NCBI GenBank assembly: GCA_014237715.1
Contig: JAAZZG010000005.1
Location: 94,391-158,390, forward strand
Direction: 5' to 3'
From: Acidimicrobiales bacterium
Lineage (GTDB): Bacteria > Actinomycetota > Acidimicrobiia > Acidimicrobiales > MedAcidi-G1
DNA length: 64,000 nt
A program made the position numbers and the translations under genes. Within the stretch, counting starts at the first letter, position 1. Each line of letters starts with the position of its first letter. A model generated the notes under the pieces. The model was not told where the DNA came from and ran no database searches. It saw only the letters and a list, made by a program, of their open reading frames with translations. Below, piece by piece: positions 18,029-25,422 of the stretch.

Positions 18029-18954
18029 CCGCCGCTGGGCTGGCCACCATTGGGCTGGACGTTGGCGGCACCAAGGCCGCCGCGGTGCTCGTCGACCCAA
18101 TAACGGGCACGGTCCTGGATCGGGAACGGGCGTCCAGTGCCGGATCGGCCGAGAATCTCGTGACCACCCTGACCGATCTCGTCGAAACCCTCCGGGCGCG
18201 CTCGACCGGTCTTCACGTGGAGGTGGGCGCCGTGGGCCTGGGGATCGCTGGCCTGGTGGACCGTGACGGCATGGTCCGGTGGTCGCCCAACCTGCCGGCA
18301 GCCGTGGGCCATCCGGTGGCCGCCGATCTGGCGGGCGGTAGCGGGCTCCCGGTGGCCGCCACCAACGACGCCACGGCAGCCACCCTGGCCGAATCCCGCC
18401 TCGGTGCCGGCCGGGGCTGCGACGACGTCGCTCTGGTCACCCTGGGCACCGGTATCGGCGCCGGGTTCGTGGTCGACGGACGACTATTGCGGGGTGCCCA
18501 CGGGTTCGCCGGTGAGCCGGGCCACATGGTGGTCGATCCGGGCGGCCCCGAGCATCTGACCGGACAGCGGGGTCCATGGGAGGCCTTGGCGTCAGGCAAC
18601 GCCCTGAGTCGGATGGCCGCTGAGGCTGGCTTCGGCTCGGGGACCGCTGTGGTGGCCGCCATGGCCGCTGACGACTCCAGGGCGGCCGACGTGTTTGACC
18701 GGTGGTGCCGGGAGGTAGCACAGGGGCTGGCCAACCTGGTGGTCATGCTGGACAGTCGACGGATCGTGCTGGGCGGCGGTCTCGTCGAAGTCGGCGAGCC
18801 GTTGCGGCTCGGCGTGGCGTCGTGGTTGGAACGGTTGACCCCGGGTGCCGACTCGCGACCTGCCGTCGAGGTGGTCCTAGCCGAGCTGGGGTCCGACGCC
18901 GGTGCACTGGGTGCCGGCCTACTTGCCGGCGACCTGCTGTCGGACGACGACTGA
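18025..18954 (+). CDS. ROK-family sugar kinase without the zinc-binding cysteines
   Basis: The 309-residue protein has the ASKHA ATP motif IGLDVGGTKAAAVL, the catalytic Asp region (ATNDATAA), and LGTGIGAGFVVDGRLL. ROK kinases normally have a CxCGxxGCxE zinc motif after GH; here GHMVV is followed by EHLTGQRGPWE, so His, Thr and Pro replace the cysteines while the final Glu remains. A TTG start overlaps the phnE stop (TTGA). Glucose or N-acetyl sugars are typical substrates, but its coupling to a phosphonate-type transporter suggests another sugar-like or phospho compound; this is inference. Confidence 0.85.
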   Translation: MTAAGLATIGLDVGGTKAAAVLVDPITGTVLDRERASSAGSAENLVTTLTDLVETLRARSTGLHVEVGAVGLGIAGLVDRDGMVRWSPNLPAAVGHPVAADLAGGSGLPVAATNDATAATLAESRLGAGRGCDDVALVTLGTGIGAGFVVDGRLLRGAHGFAGEPGHMVVDPGGPEHLTGQRGPWEALASGNALSRMAAEAGFGSGTAVVAAMAADDSRAADVFDRWCREVAQGLANLVVMLDSRRIVLGGGLVEVGEPLRLGVASWLERLTPGADSRPAVEVVLAELGSDAGALGAGLLAGDLLSDDD

Positions 18955-18986
18955 CGCCGGCCCCGATATCTGGTGGACGCTCCCGA

Positions 18987-19718
18987 CTACAGGTGGGCGT
19001 CTAGCAGGGCGAGGGTGCGGGTCCAGGCGAGGGCGGCCGCGTCGGCGTCGTAGGTGCCGAACGGGTCCTCCTCGTTGGCGAACGGATGCCCTGTCCCCTC
19101 GTAGACGTGGAAGGTCACGTCCCGACCCATGGTCCGGAGGTCGTCACCCAGGGCCAGCACGTCTTCGATCGGGAAGAAGTCGTCGTGTTCGGCCATGTGG
19201 CCCTCGACCACCGCCGTCAACCCGGACCAGTCCATGTCGAATTGTTCTCGACCGAGTGGCGCCCCGTAGAACGGCGCCGCTGCAGCCACCCGGTCACCCT
19301 CGAGGGCGGCGATCAGCAGGGTGAGCATTCCGCCCATGCAGAAGCCGACCACCCCGACGGCGTCACCGTTGGTGGCGTCGTGGTCCAGCAGGTGGTCGAT
19401 GGCCGCCGACATGTCCCGAGCGGCCCGGTCCGGCGGTAGCGAGGTCATCAGCTCCCCGGCCTTGTCCATCTCCGTGTGCTCGGCGAACTCGCCGTGGTAG
19501 AGGTCGGGGGCGAGAGCCACGAAGCCCTCACCGGCCAGGCGATCACAGACCCCCCGGATCTGGGGCACCAGTCCCCACCATTCCTGGATCACGAGCACCC
19601 CGGGCCCCGAGCCCGACGCTGGAACGGCGAGGTAGCCCCCAGCCGTCGACCCGTTCGCCGCGAACTCCACCGGCTCGCCGGCACGCTCTGGGTCCCGGTC
19701 ACCCTGAGTATCGATCAT
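18987..19718 (-). CDS. Dienelactone hydrolase family protein
   Basis: The 243-residue alpha/beta hydrolase has the DLH triad: nucleophile Cys in GVVGFCMGGML, Asp in EHDDFFP, and His in GTGHPFANE, together with the N-terminal Glu of VLVIQEWWGL. Known members open dienelactones; many relatives have unknown ester substrates. The ATG follows nrtR by 5 bases with AAGGAG upstream, so it is probably co-transcribed with and controlled by that regulator, tying it to the adjacent NAD/ADP-ribose-like module. Confidence 0.88.
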   Translation of the reverse strand: MIDTQGDRDPERAGEPVEFAANGSTAGGYLAVPASGSGPGVLVIQEWWGLVPQIRGVCDRLAGEGFVALAPDLYHGEFAEHTEMDKAGELMTSLPPDRAARDMSAAIDHLLDHDATNGDAVGVVGFCMGGMLTLLIAALEGDRVAAAAPFYGAPLGREQFDMDWSGLTAVVEGHMAEHDDFFPIEDVLALGDDLRTMGRDVTFHVYEGTGHPFANEEDPFGTYDADAAALAWTRTLALLDAHL

Positions 19719-19723
19719 CGGTC

Positions 19724-20599
19724 CTACTCCTTCTCGCCCGCCTGCTCGTCCGGTTCCTGATTGTCGGATTCGACCAGCCACGACGGATAGTCATCGCTGG
19801 ATCGGCTTCGGGGGGGCGGCATTGCCCTCGACTCCGATCTCATGGCCAGGAACGGCTGCTCGAGCCTTGAGACTTCACCAGCCGAGAAGAGGGCCGCCGG
19901 CCGTCCTCTGGAGCCACTCGGGTCGGTGGTCCGCCCAAGGTCCCGCACGAAGTCCGGCTCGGACCGCACCTTTCGCTGGAAGTTGCCCTGATCGAACTCG
20001 GTCCCCCACACCGCCTCGTACACCCGCCGTAGTTGCCTGATGGTGAACTCGGGAGGACAGAAGCGGCTGGCCTCCGTCGAGTACTCCAACCTCGACCTGG
20101 CCCGGTCGACAGCATCCAAGACGATGGTCCGGTGGTCGAAGGCCAGCTTCCGCTCCTCCCGCTCGATCTCGACCACGGGAACGAGAGCGGCCTCAGCTGC
20201 ATCGCCCCCACCGGCCAGGTCCCCTACGTCGGCCTGGATCGTCCAGTAGGCGACGGTCACCACCCGCATCCTCGGATCCCGATCCGGCTCCCCGTAGGTC
20301 CGGAGTTGCTCGAGCTTGTCGGGCTTCAGGCCGAGCTTCGTCTCCTCGGCCAACTCCCGACGCGCAGCTTCTCTAGGAGCCTCATCTGGGCGGACAAACC
20401 CGCCGGGCAGCGCCCAGCGATCCCTGAATGGAGACTCGCCCCGCCGCACCAGGACCACCTGGAGCACGTCGTCGACGATGGTGAACACCACCACGTCGGC
20501 CGTGACCGCGAACGGAGGGTATGCGGAAGGGTCGTAATCGCTCAGTGACGAATCGCCTGAGCCATCGCCGTCCGTGATATTTATGTCAGGGGTTGACAT
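19724..20599 (-). CDS. nrtR: NrtR-type Nudix-winged-helix regulator
   Basis: The 291-residue protein has a Nudix domain (about residues 30-150) with a nearly complete Nudix box, GGFVRPDEAPREAARREL then AEETKL, in which the usual Gly is Lys, and a C-terminal winged helix (FTIRQLRRVYEAVWG, NFQRKV). This layout is that of NrtR, a repressor of NAD metabolism genes that senses ADP-ribose or NAD. A polar, acidic tail of about 70 residues follows. AGGAGA lies before the ATG. It is divergent from the vWA/ARPP-1 pair, and a palindrome covers its own start codon, so autoregulation is likely. Confidence 0.87.
   Translation of the reverse strand: MSTPDINITDGDGSGDSSLSDYDPSAYPPFAVTADVVVFTIVDDVLQVVLVRRGESPFRDRWALPGGFVRPDEAPREAARRELAEETKLGLKPDKLEQLRTYGEPDRDPRMRVVTVAYWTIQADVGDLAGGGDAAEAALVPVVEIEREERKLAFDHRTIVLDAVDRARSRLEYSTEASRFCPPEFTIRQLRRVYEAVWGTEFDQGNFQRKVRSEPDFVRDLGRTTDPSGSRGRPAALFSAGEVSRLEQPFLAMRSESRAMPPPRSRSSDDYPSWLVESDNQEPDEQAGEKE
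20583..20599. promoter_or_regulatory. Candidate NrtR operator
   Basis: A perfect palindrome with arms ATGTCA and TGACAT around a 5-base centre covers the nrtR start codon and the -35 box of the divergent promoter. Three further TGTCA or TGACA pentamers occur up to 20700. Confidence 0.5.
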
Positions 20600-20620
20600 T
20601 ATTAACTAGTCTCCTATATA
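20593..20620 (+). promoter_or_regulatory. Promoter of the vWA/ARPP-1 pair
   Basis: TTGACA and TATATA are 16 nt apart in an unusually A/T-rich patch. This is the strongest sigma70-like promoter I saw in the window. It gives a leader of roughly 130 nt and its -35 box lies inside the candidate operator. Confidence 0.6.
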
Positions 20621-20760
20621 GTGATCTTGACACAATATAGAACATCTACACACCCGACATCAACATGGACTGTCACAGGGGTTCGGTAAAACAGGTGTCA
20701 GGAACGGGAACCCAGATCGGGTCCCGGTCAGGAATAAGGAAGAAAGAGCAGGACACACAC

Positions 20761-21570
20761 ATGACGACGAATGAAACCTACATCGCACGGCTCCGCAAGT
20801 TGATCGCCGAGGCACCCGACGGCCTCGACGTCGGCTCGCTGGAGGTCGCCCTGGCATCGGCCGAGGCCGCCCTCGCCAGCTCGGACTCCACCGGTGACCG
20901 CACCAAGATCTGGTTCCTGCTGGACCGCTCCGGGTCCATGGGCCACCTGACCGGCGACGTGATCGGTGGGTTCAACGAATTCCTGAAGCAGCAGAAGGCC
21001 CAGCCGGGGAAGGCCCGGATGTCGGTCGTCCTGTTCGACGGCCAGAATCCCTACGAGGTGGTGGTAGACGGCCGCCGCATCACCGAGGTTCCGGCGTTGA
21101 CGCCCGCCGTCTACCGGGCCCGAAGCTCCACCCCCCTGTTTGACGCCCTGGGTACCCTCCTGGGGCAAGCCGACCAGAGGATCGCCCAGCGCGCCGAGAC
21201 CGGCCGGAAGGCAGAGGACCAGCTGGTCCTTATCTTCACCGACGGCCACGAGAACGCCTCGAGACGATTCGACCGGGCCCGGATCTTCGAGATGATCAAG
21301 GATCGTCAGGACGCCGGCAACTGGACCTTCGTGTTCATGGGCGCCAACCAGGACTCCTACGCGGCGGGCGGTGGCGTCGGTTTCGGCGACGGCAACATCC
21401 AGGACTTCGCCGCCACCTCGGCCAGCGTGCACGACTCGTTCTCGGAGTTCACACGTAGCACGGTTGCTTACCGGGGCAAGCCCAGGCGCCAGCGGATGCA
21501 CGACCGGCACGACTTCTTCGAGGGCCAGAAGCTCGCCGAACAGGCTCTCAGGGAGCAAGACCGGAACTGA
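20761..21570 (+). CDS. von Willebrand factor A domain protein
   Basis: The 269-residue protein has a short helical N-terminus (about 47 residues) and a vWA domain with the MIDAS motif DRSGSM at Asp55, the conserved Thr in RSSTPLFDAL, and the Asp of LIFTDGHENASRRF. No signal peptide is present, so it acts in the cytoplasm. vWA proteins of this kind often bind Mg2+ and a partner protein. It is divergent from nrtR and followed by the ARPP-1 gene, and I infer that the two act together. The ATG follows a purine-rich AAGGAAGAAAGAGCAGGA stretch. Confidence 0.85.
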   Translation: MTTNETYIARLRKLIAEAPDGLDVGSLEVALASAEAALASSDSTGDRTKIWFLLDRSGSMGHLTGDVIGGFNEFLKQQKAQPGKARMSVVLFDGQNPYEVVVDGRRITEVPALTPAVYRARSSTPLFDALGTLLGQADQRIAQRAETGRKAEDQLVLIFTDGHENASRRFDRARIFEMIKDRQDAGNWTFVFMGANQDSYAAGGGVGFGDGNIQDFAATSASVHDSFSEFTRSTVAYRGKPRRQRMHDRHDFFEGQKLAEQALREQDRN

Positions 21571-21590
21571 TCGGGCCTCCCCGAGGGCAG

Positions 21591-21618
21591 GCCGGTCGGG
21601 TCGACGGACCCGGCCGGC
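21591..21618 (+). terminator. Strong hairpin between the vWA and ARPP-1 genes
   Basis: A 12-pair stem (one G-U pair) with a GACG loop lies in the 115-base gap between the two genes. It lacks a T run. It may partly terminate, or stabilise the upstream mRNA, which would give different levels of the two proteins. Confidence 0.55.
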
Positions 21619-21685
21619 GGCCTTCCCCCCTCCCACACACCACTAGCCGCACGGCTGACCAGCACAACCGACAAGAGGAAACACC

Positions 21686-22585
21686 TTGACCATCACCCCG
21701 CTCGACTCCGCCCCCATCGGGCCGCCCATCACCCGTGGTGGCATCTCGATCTACCCCATCTACCTACCCGGCAACGCCCTGCCCCCCATCGGCACCGGAC
21801 GGGAATCCGGCCTGACCATCGACGAACTACCCGACGCCCAGGTCCCCCACCTGGTGGTCCACAACCCCACCGACCAACCCATCCTGATCGTCGAGGGCGA
21901 GCAGTTCGTGGGCGGACGCCAGAACCGCACCGCCAACGCCAGCGTGCTGGTGCCAGCCGGCGAAACGCGAGAGATCCCCGTCTCGTGCCTCGAGGTGGGC
22001 CGCTGGGGTCAACACCGGGCCTTCGAGCACGCCCCGACCTTCACCCCCCGCCGGGTGCGCCGTACCAAGCAGCGCGAGGTGGCCCGGAGCATGGTCGAGG
22101 CCGGCGTGCGGTCCGGTGACCAGCAGCAAGTCTGGCAAGCCATCCAGGTCGAAATGAACAGCATGGCTGCACCGTCGAGCACCGGAGCGATGGCAGATGC
22201 CGACCAGGTCTTCGCACGAGACGGACACCGCCAGGCCGCCGTAGACGAGTTGGTGACCCGTGGACCGCTCACCGGCCAGTGCGGCATCATCGTGGCCCAC
22301 GGCTGGCGGGCCATAGCTGCCGAGGTATTCGGCTCTCCTGAACTGCTGGCCGCCCACTGGGGCCCGTTGGTGCGTTCGCACCTGCTGGAGCACCCCACAG
22401 CCACCGGTCAACGGTCCGCCACCGGCGCCATGAAGCTGCTTCGGCGCTTCGCCGAAGCCAAGTCAGTGGACTCCCCCGGCCTCGGCCTGGGCACCGAACA
22501 CCACGTGAACGCCGAGCGGGTCACGGGGCAGGCCCTGACCCTGGACGGAGCGTTGGTTCACGCAGGGATCTTCCGGCGGGGCTGA
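21686..22585 (+). CDS. ARPP-1 domain protein (DUF6569)
   Basis: The 299-residue protein carries the ARPP-1 domain, named for association with ADP-ribosylglycohydrolase and rhodanese-phosphatase proteins in computational surveys of NAD-linked systems. Visible signatures are ILIVEGEQFVGGRQNRTAN, the SVLVPAGETREIPVSC strand pair, and EVGRWG. To my knowledge no biochemical activity has been shown. A TTG start has AGAGGAA 6 nt upstream. Its place beside an NrtR regulator and a vWA protein matches the predicted NAD/ADP-ribose theme. It has no signal peptide or membrane segment. Confidence 0.85.
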   Translation: MTITPLDSAPIGPPITRGGISIYPIYLPGNALPPIGTGRESGLTIDELPDAQVPHLVVHNPTDQPILIVEGEQFVGGRQNRTANASVLVPAGETREIPVSCLEVGRWGQHRAFEHAPTFTPRRVRRTKQREVARSMVEAGVRSGDQQQVWQAIQVEMNSMAAPSSTGAMADADQVFARDGHRQAAVDELVTRGPLTGQCGIIVAHGWRAIAAEVFGSPELLAAHWGPLVRSHLLEHPTATGQRSATGAMKLLRRFAEAKSVDSPGLGLGTEHHVNAERVTGQALTLDGALVHAGIFRRG

Positions 22586-22634
22586 TCCCATCAGGCCCGC
22601 CGATACCCGCCGGTGGGGCCATGGAGCGGTCCGG

Positions 22635-22640
22635 TAACCT
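22635..22640 (+). promoter_or_regulatory. -10 box of tRNA-Arg
   Basis: TAACCT stands 11 nt before the first base of the tRNA. Confidence 0.45.
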
Positions 22641-22651
22641 GACCCGTCCCA

Positions 22652-22726
22652 GCCCCTGTAGCTCAGCGGATAGAGCATCGGCTTCCGGAGCCGTGTGCAC
22701 AGGTTCGAGTCCTGTCAGGGGCGCCA
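22652..22726 (+). tRNA. tRNA-Arg(CCG)
   Basis: A 75-base cloverleaf folds with a perfect 7-pair acceptor stem (GCCCCTG with CAGGGGC), a 4-pair D stem, a 5-position anticodon stem with a T-T at its outer end, loop TTCCGGA with anticodon CCG, and T loop TTCGAGT. Discriminator G73 and the CCA end are encoded. It reads CGG codons. No integrase or repeated 3' end is nearby, so it is not a used attachment site here. Confidence 0.95.
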
Positions 22727-22769
22727 GACGCCACCAAGAGCCAGACACGGTGACGACCGGATTCACCCC

Positions 22770-23069
22770 ATGCCTGATGTAACACGCGACGAACTCGAGA
22801 CGACTTTTTCCGAGTTCGTCCGGCGAGCCGACAAGGCCGCCAATATCGGCGACTGGCACGTGGTCGACGAACGTCGAGGCACGGTGGTCGCCCGGTTCGG
22901 CAACCGGCTGCGAGACCCCGGCAACGGCAATATCCACGAACCCTGGAACCTGGCAGTGCTCACTTACGGGGGCGATGGCCGTTGGGCAGGCGAGCGAGAC
23001 GTCTACGACGTGGCCAACTTCGGCGCCGAGATCGTGGCCGGGGTGGCCGCACGCGACGCCTGTTCCTGA
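22770..23069 (+). CDS. Short NTF2/SnoaL-like protein, apparently lacking its middle
   Basis: The 99-residue product has the first helix of a SnoaL-like NTF2-fold protein (RDELETTFSEFVRRADKAA, ending GDW) joined directly to the last strands of the same fold (DWHVVDERRGTVVARFGNR and later NLAVLTYGGDGRW, DVYDVANFG). Family members are normally about 140-160 residues, so roughly 50 residues of the central sheet are missing, in frame, at a shared Asp-Trp. It lacks a TANNNT box and a ribosome site. It may be a remnant or a very small homologue. Confidence 0.6.
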   Translation: MPDVTRDELETTFSEFVRRADKAANIGDWHVVDERRGTVVARFGNRLRDPGNGNIHEPWNLAVLTYGGDGRWAGERDVYDVANFGAEIVAGVAARDACS

Positions 23070-23101
23070 GCCCAACACCCGAGCCCAGAAGGGACCGTGG
23101 C

Positions 23102-23107
23102 TAGGGT
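23102..23107 (+). promoter_or_regulatory. Leaderless-type -10 box of the F420 beta-subunit gene
   Basis: TAGGGT is followed by 8 nt and the ATG. Confidence 0.5.
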
Positions 23108-23115
23108 GACCGGCA

Positions 23116-24270
23116 ATGGCCGCACCCCGCAAGAAGTGGACCTTCCAGTGGAAGGAGCTCTACGACGAGGTCATCACCTCCGGCCTGTGCACGGGCTGCG
23201 CGGGCTGCGTGATCGCCTGTCCGCATGACGTCATCGGCTACGAGCACGCACCGGGGCAGTACAAGCCGTTCCACCTCGAGGGCGACCTAGGCCTCGACGA
23301 CTGCGGCCACGGCCAGAAGGGCTGTACGTCGTGTACCCGGGCCTGCCCACGTTTTCGCGACTGGGAGACCGAAGCCGACCAGCACCTGTTCGCCCGAGCC
23401 CGCAAGTCCGATGAGATGTCCGGCGTCTACAAGGACGTCCTGCTCACCCGGGCGAGTGACGCCGGCGTCCACCAGATGGGCCAGGACGGCGGCCTGGTGT
23501 CAGCCATCCTCATCTGGTGCCTAGACAACGGCATCATCGACGGCGCACTGACCAGCCACCTCGAACCCGAGGGTCCTGACGGATCCAGCAGTTGGAAGGC
23601 CATCCCCGCGGTGGCCACCGACCGTGCCTCGGTGCTGGCCGGGGCGGGCAGCCGCTACACCTACTCGGCCAACACCCTGGCCATGCCCGAAGCGCTGGAT
23701 CGTGGCCTTTCCTCACTGGCGCTGGTCGGCATGAGCTGCCAGACGTCCATCGGGCCGGTGATGTGGCACCGCAAGGTGGGCAAGGCCGGCAAGCCGATCA
23801 AGCTCAATATCGGACTGCTGTGCTCAAAGTCGTTCGACGACGCCATCTTCGAGGAGCTCTTCTGGGCCAAGTACCGCCTCCGCAAGGAGGAAATGGTCAA
23901 GATGAACATCAAGGGCGTCTTCCAGATCTGGATGCGCAACGGCGACTACCACGAGATCAACCTCAAGGAGTGTCACGCCTGGACCCGTGAGGGCTGCACT
24001 CATTGTCCGGACTTCGCCGCAGAGCACGCCGACATCTCTACCGGCGGCATCGGCGAGAACAACGACTGGACGCTGACCATCGTGCGAACCGAACTGGGTC
24101 GTCAGGTCATCATGGGGATGCTGGCCGACGGCGTCATCGAGGGCCGGCCGGGCGACAGCGACCCCGGGGCCATCGCCCTCATGCACAAGCTGGCGGCCAA
24201 GAGCCGGGACCGGTGGCCGGAGTGGGCCAATCCGACGGCCCGGGTCGGACTACCCGTCCGGGCAGTCTGA
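23116..24270 (+). CDS. Coenzyme F420 hydrogenase/dehydrogenase beta-subunit family protein
   Basis: The 384-residue protein has two [4Fe-4S] ferredoxin motifs near the N-terminus (CTGCAGCVIACP and CTSCTRACP) followed by the FrhB/FdhB domain with QDGGLVSAILIWCL and SRYTYSANTL, and a C-terminal domain with LNIGLLCSKSFD and GCTHCPDFAAEHADIS. Family members move electrons between F420, FAD and Fe-S clusters. No hydrogenase or dehydrogenase partner is adjacent, so it is a stand-alone oxidoreductase, perhaps F420-linked. A leaderless start is indicated. Confidence 0.88.
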   Translation: MAAPRKKWTFQWKELYDEVITSGLCTGCAGCVIACPHDVIGYEHAPGQYKPFHLEGDLGLDDCGHGQKGCTSCTRACPRFRDWETEADQHLFARARKSDEMSGVYKDVLLTRASDAGVHQMGQDGGLVSAILIWCLDNGIIDGALTSHLEPEGPDGSSSWKAIPAVATDRASVLAGAGSRYTYSANTLAMPEALDRGLSSLALVGMSCQTSIGPVMWHRKVGKAGKPIKLNIGLLCSKSFDDAIFEELFWAKYRLRKEEMVKMNIKGVFQIWMRNGDYHEINLKECHAWTREGCTHCPDFAAEHADISTGGIGENNDWTLTIVRTELGRQVIMGMLADGVIEGRPGDSDPGAIALMHKLAAKSRDRWPEWANPTARVGLPVRAV

Positions 24271-24293
24271 AACGAACCGGCTGAGCCAGAACG

Positions 24294-24316
24294 GGGCCCG
24301 ACGGATCAGCGGGCCC
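24294..24316. terminator. Bidirectional terminator-like hairpin
   Basis: GGGCCCG and CGGGCCC pair across a 9-base loop between two convergent genes. No T run is present, as is common at this GC content. Confidence 0.5.
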
Positions 24317-24326
24317 GGGGGTCAGG

Positions 24327-24686
24327 TCAGGCGCCGCAGTCGTCAGAGATGTCGACGAACCAGCCGAAGTGCTCAACCAGCATGTCCCGGGTCACGGTGT
24401 CCCGCTGGTCGTCGATGAAGGCGTCCAACTCACGGAACTTCTCGAAGGACACCTCGGACCGGATGCCGTCCAGCACGCAGCCACAGAATGCCTTGGCCTT
24501 GACTGAACCCAGGTCGTCGTTGGCCTCCACGCAGGCGGCCACGAACTCGCGCTCCACGAGACCCTCGCCGGATGCGTCGGCCTGATCCTCCCAGGACACC
24601 GGCTCACCGGAGGGCACGCACGCCGTGGCCACCAGGACGACGGCCACCAGGGGCAGGAGGAGACGGATTCGAGAGGAGCTCTTCAC
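24327..24686 (-). CDS. Small secreted lipoprotein of unknown function
   Basis: The 119-residue protein has a lipoprotein signal (KSSSRIRLLLPLVAVVLVA, lipobox ATAC). The mature part is acidic with cysteines in AACVEAND, AFCGCVLDG and DDCGA that could form two disulfides. The pattern resembles small actinobacterial lipoproteins with a conserved CxC, but I cannot name a family. The GTG start lies 7 nt after TAGCCT. It ends the minus-strand pair after the glycosylase gene, 10 bases away. Confidence 0.75.
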   Translation of the reverse strand: MKSSSRIRLLLPLVAVVLVATACVPSGEPVSWEDQADASGEGLVEREFVAACVEANDDLGSVKAKAFCGCVLDGIRSEVSFEKFRELDAFIDDQRDTVTRDMLVEHFGWFVDISDDCGA

Positions 24687-24693
24687 GGCCCAG

Positions 24694-24699
24694 AGGCTA
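24694..24699 (-). promoter_or_regulatory. Leaderless-type -10 box of the small lipoprotein gene
   Basis: TAGCCT on the minus strand is 7 nt before the GTG. It overlaps the end of the upstream glycosylase gene. Confidence 0.45.
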
Positions 24700-25422
24700 C
24701 CGGCGGTCGCCGGCTGACGACCCCGGCCGACCGGCCCCAGCCAACTCGATCGCCCGGACCAGCACGGCGTCGAACATGGGCTCGGTCAGCCGACCGGTGA
24801 ACGTGTTCTGCTGGCTCACGTGGTACGAGCACAAGATCGTGCGCCCATCGTCAAGCGGCACCTCCACCCCGTGCCCGAATGTCGGCCGGGGTCGCAGGTC
24901 AAACTCGGATGCCGCGGCCACGTACCCGATCTGCCCGAGGACTACCACGACCTTCACCGCCGCCAAGGCGGTCACCTCGCGCTCGAAGAACGGCCGACAC
25001 GCCGCCCTCTCGTCGGGAGTGGGCTTGTTGGCCGGCGGCGCGCACTTGACCGGCGCCGTGATGAACACGTCGGTCAACGCCAAACCATCGTCGATGCCCA
25101 CCGCTTCGGCCTGATTGGCCAAACCCACCCGATGTAGGGCAGCGAACAGGAAGTCCCCCGACCGGTCGCCGGTGAACACCCGGCCGGTCCGGTTAGCGCC
25201 GTGGGCCGCCGGTGCCAGACCCACGATCAGGATCCGGGCCTTCGGGTCCCCGAACCCGGGCACGCCACGACCCCAGTACTCCTGATCCCGGTAGGCGGCC
25301 CGCTTTTCGGCAGCCACCTGCTCGCGCCACAAGACCAGGCGGGGACAGGCTCGACAGGCCACCACCTCATCGTGGACGGCCCGGAGGGTCGACGCACCTC
25401 GGTCGGAAACAGGTCGGGTCAC
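24697..25422 (-). CDS. udgB: Family 5 uracil-DNA glycosylase (UdgB)
   Basis: The 241-residue enzyme removes uracil and related damaged bases from DNA. It shows the Fe-S cysteines (CRACP near the start, the later VKCAPP and ILCSYH), motif 1 as GLAPAAHGANRTGRVFTGD, and motif 2 as SYHVSQQNTFTGRLT; family 5 lacks the polar residue used by family 1, and here Ala fills that place. A GTG start was chosen because TACTCT lies 6 nt before it. It is divergent from the MSMEG_4193-type phosphatase across only 25 bases. Confidence 0.93.
   Translation of the reverse strand: MTRPVSDRGASTLRAVHDEVVACRACPRLVLWREQVAAEKRAAYRDQEYWGRGVPGFGDPKARILIVGLAPAAHGANRTGRVFTGDRSGDFLFAALHRVGLANQAEAVGIDDGLALTDVFITAPVKCAPPANKPTPDERAACRPFFEREVTALAAVKVVVVLGQIGYVAAASEFDLRPRPTFGHGVEVPLDDGRTILCSYHVSQQNTFTGRLTEPMFDAVLVRAIELAGAGRPGSSAGDRR

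Noticed and set aside
22652-22726. tRNA-Arg as an integration site for a mobile element
   Set aside because: No integrase, no repeated tRNA 3' end and no change in gene content follow it.
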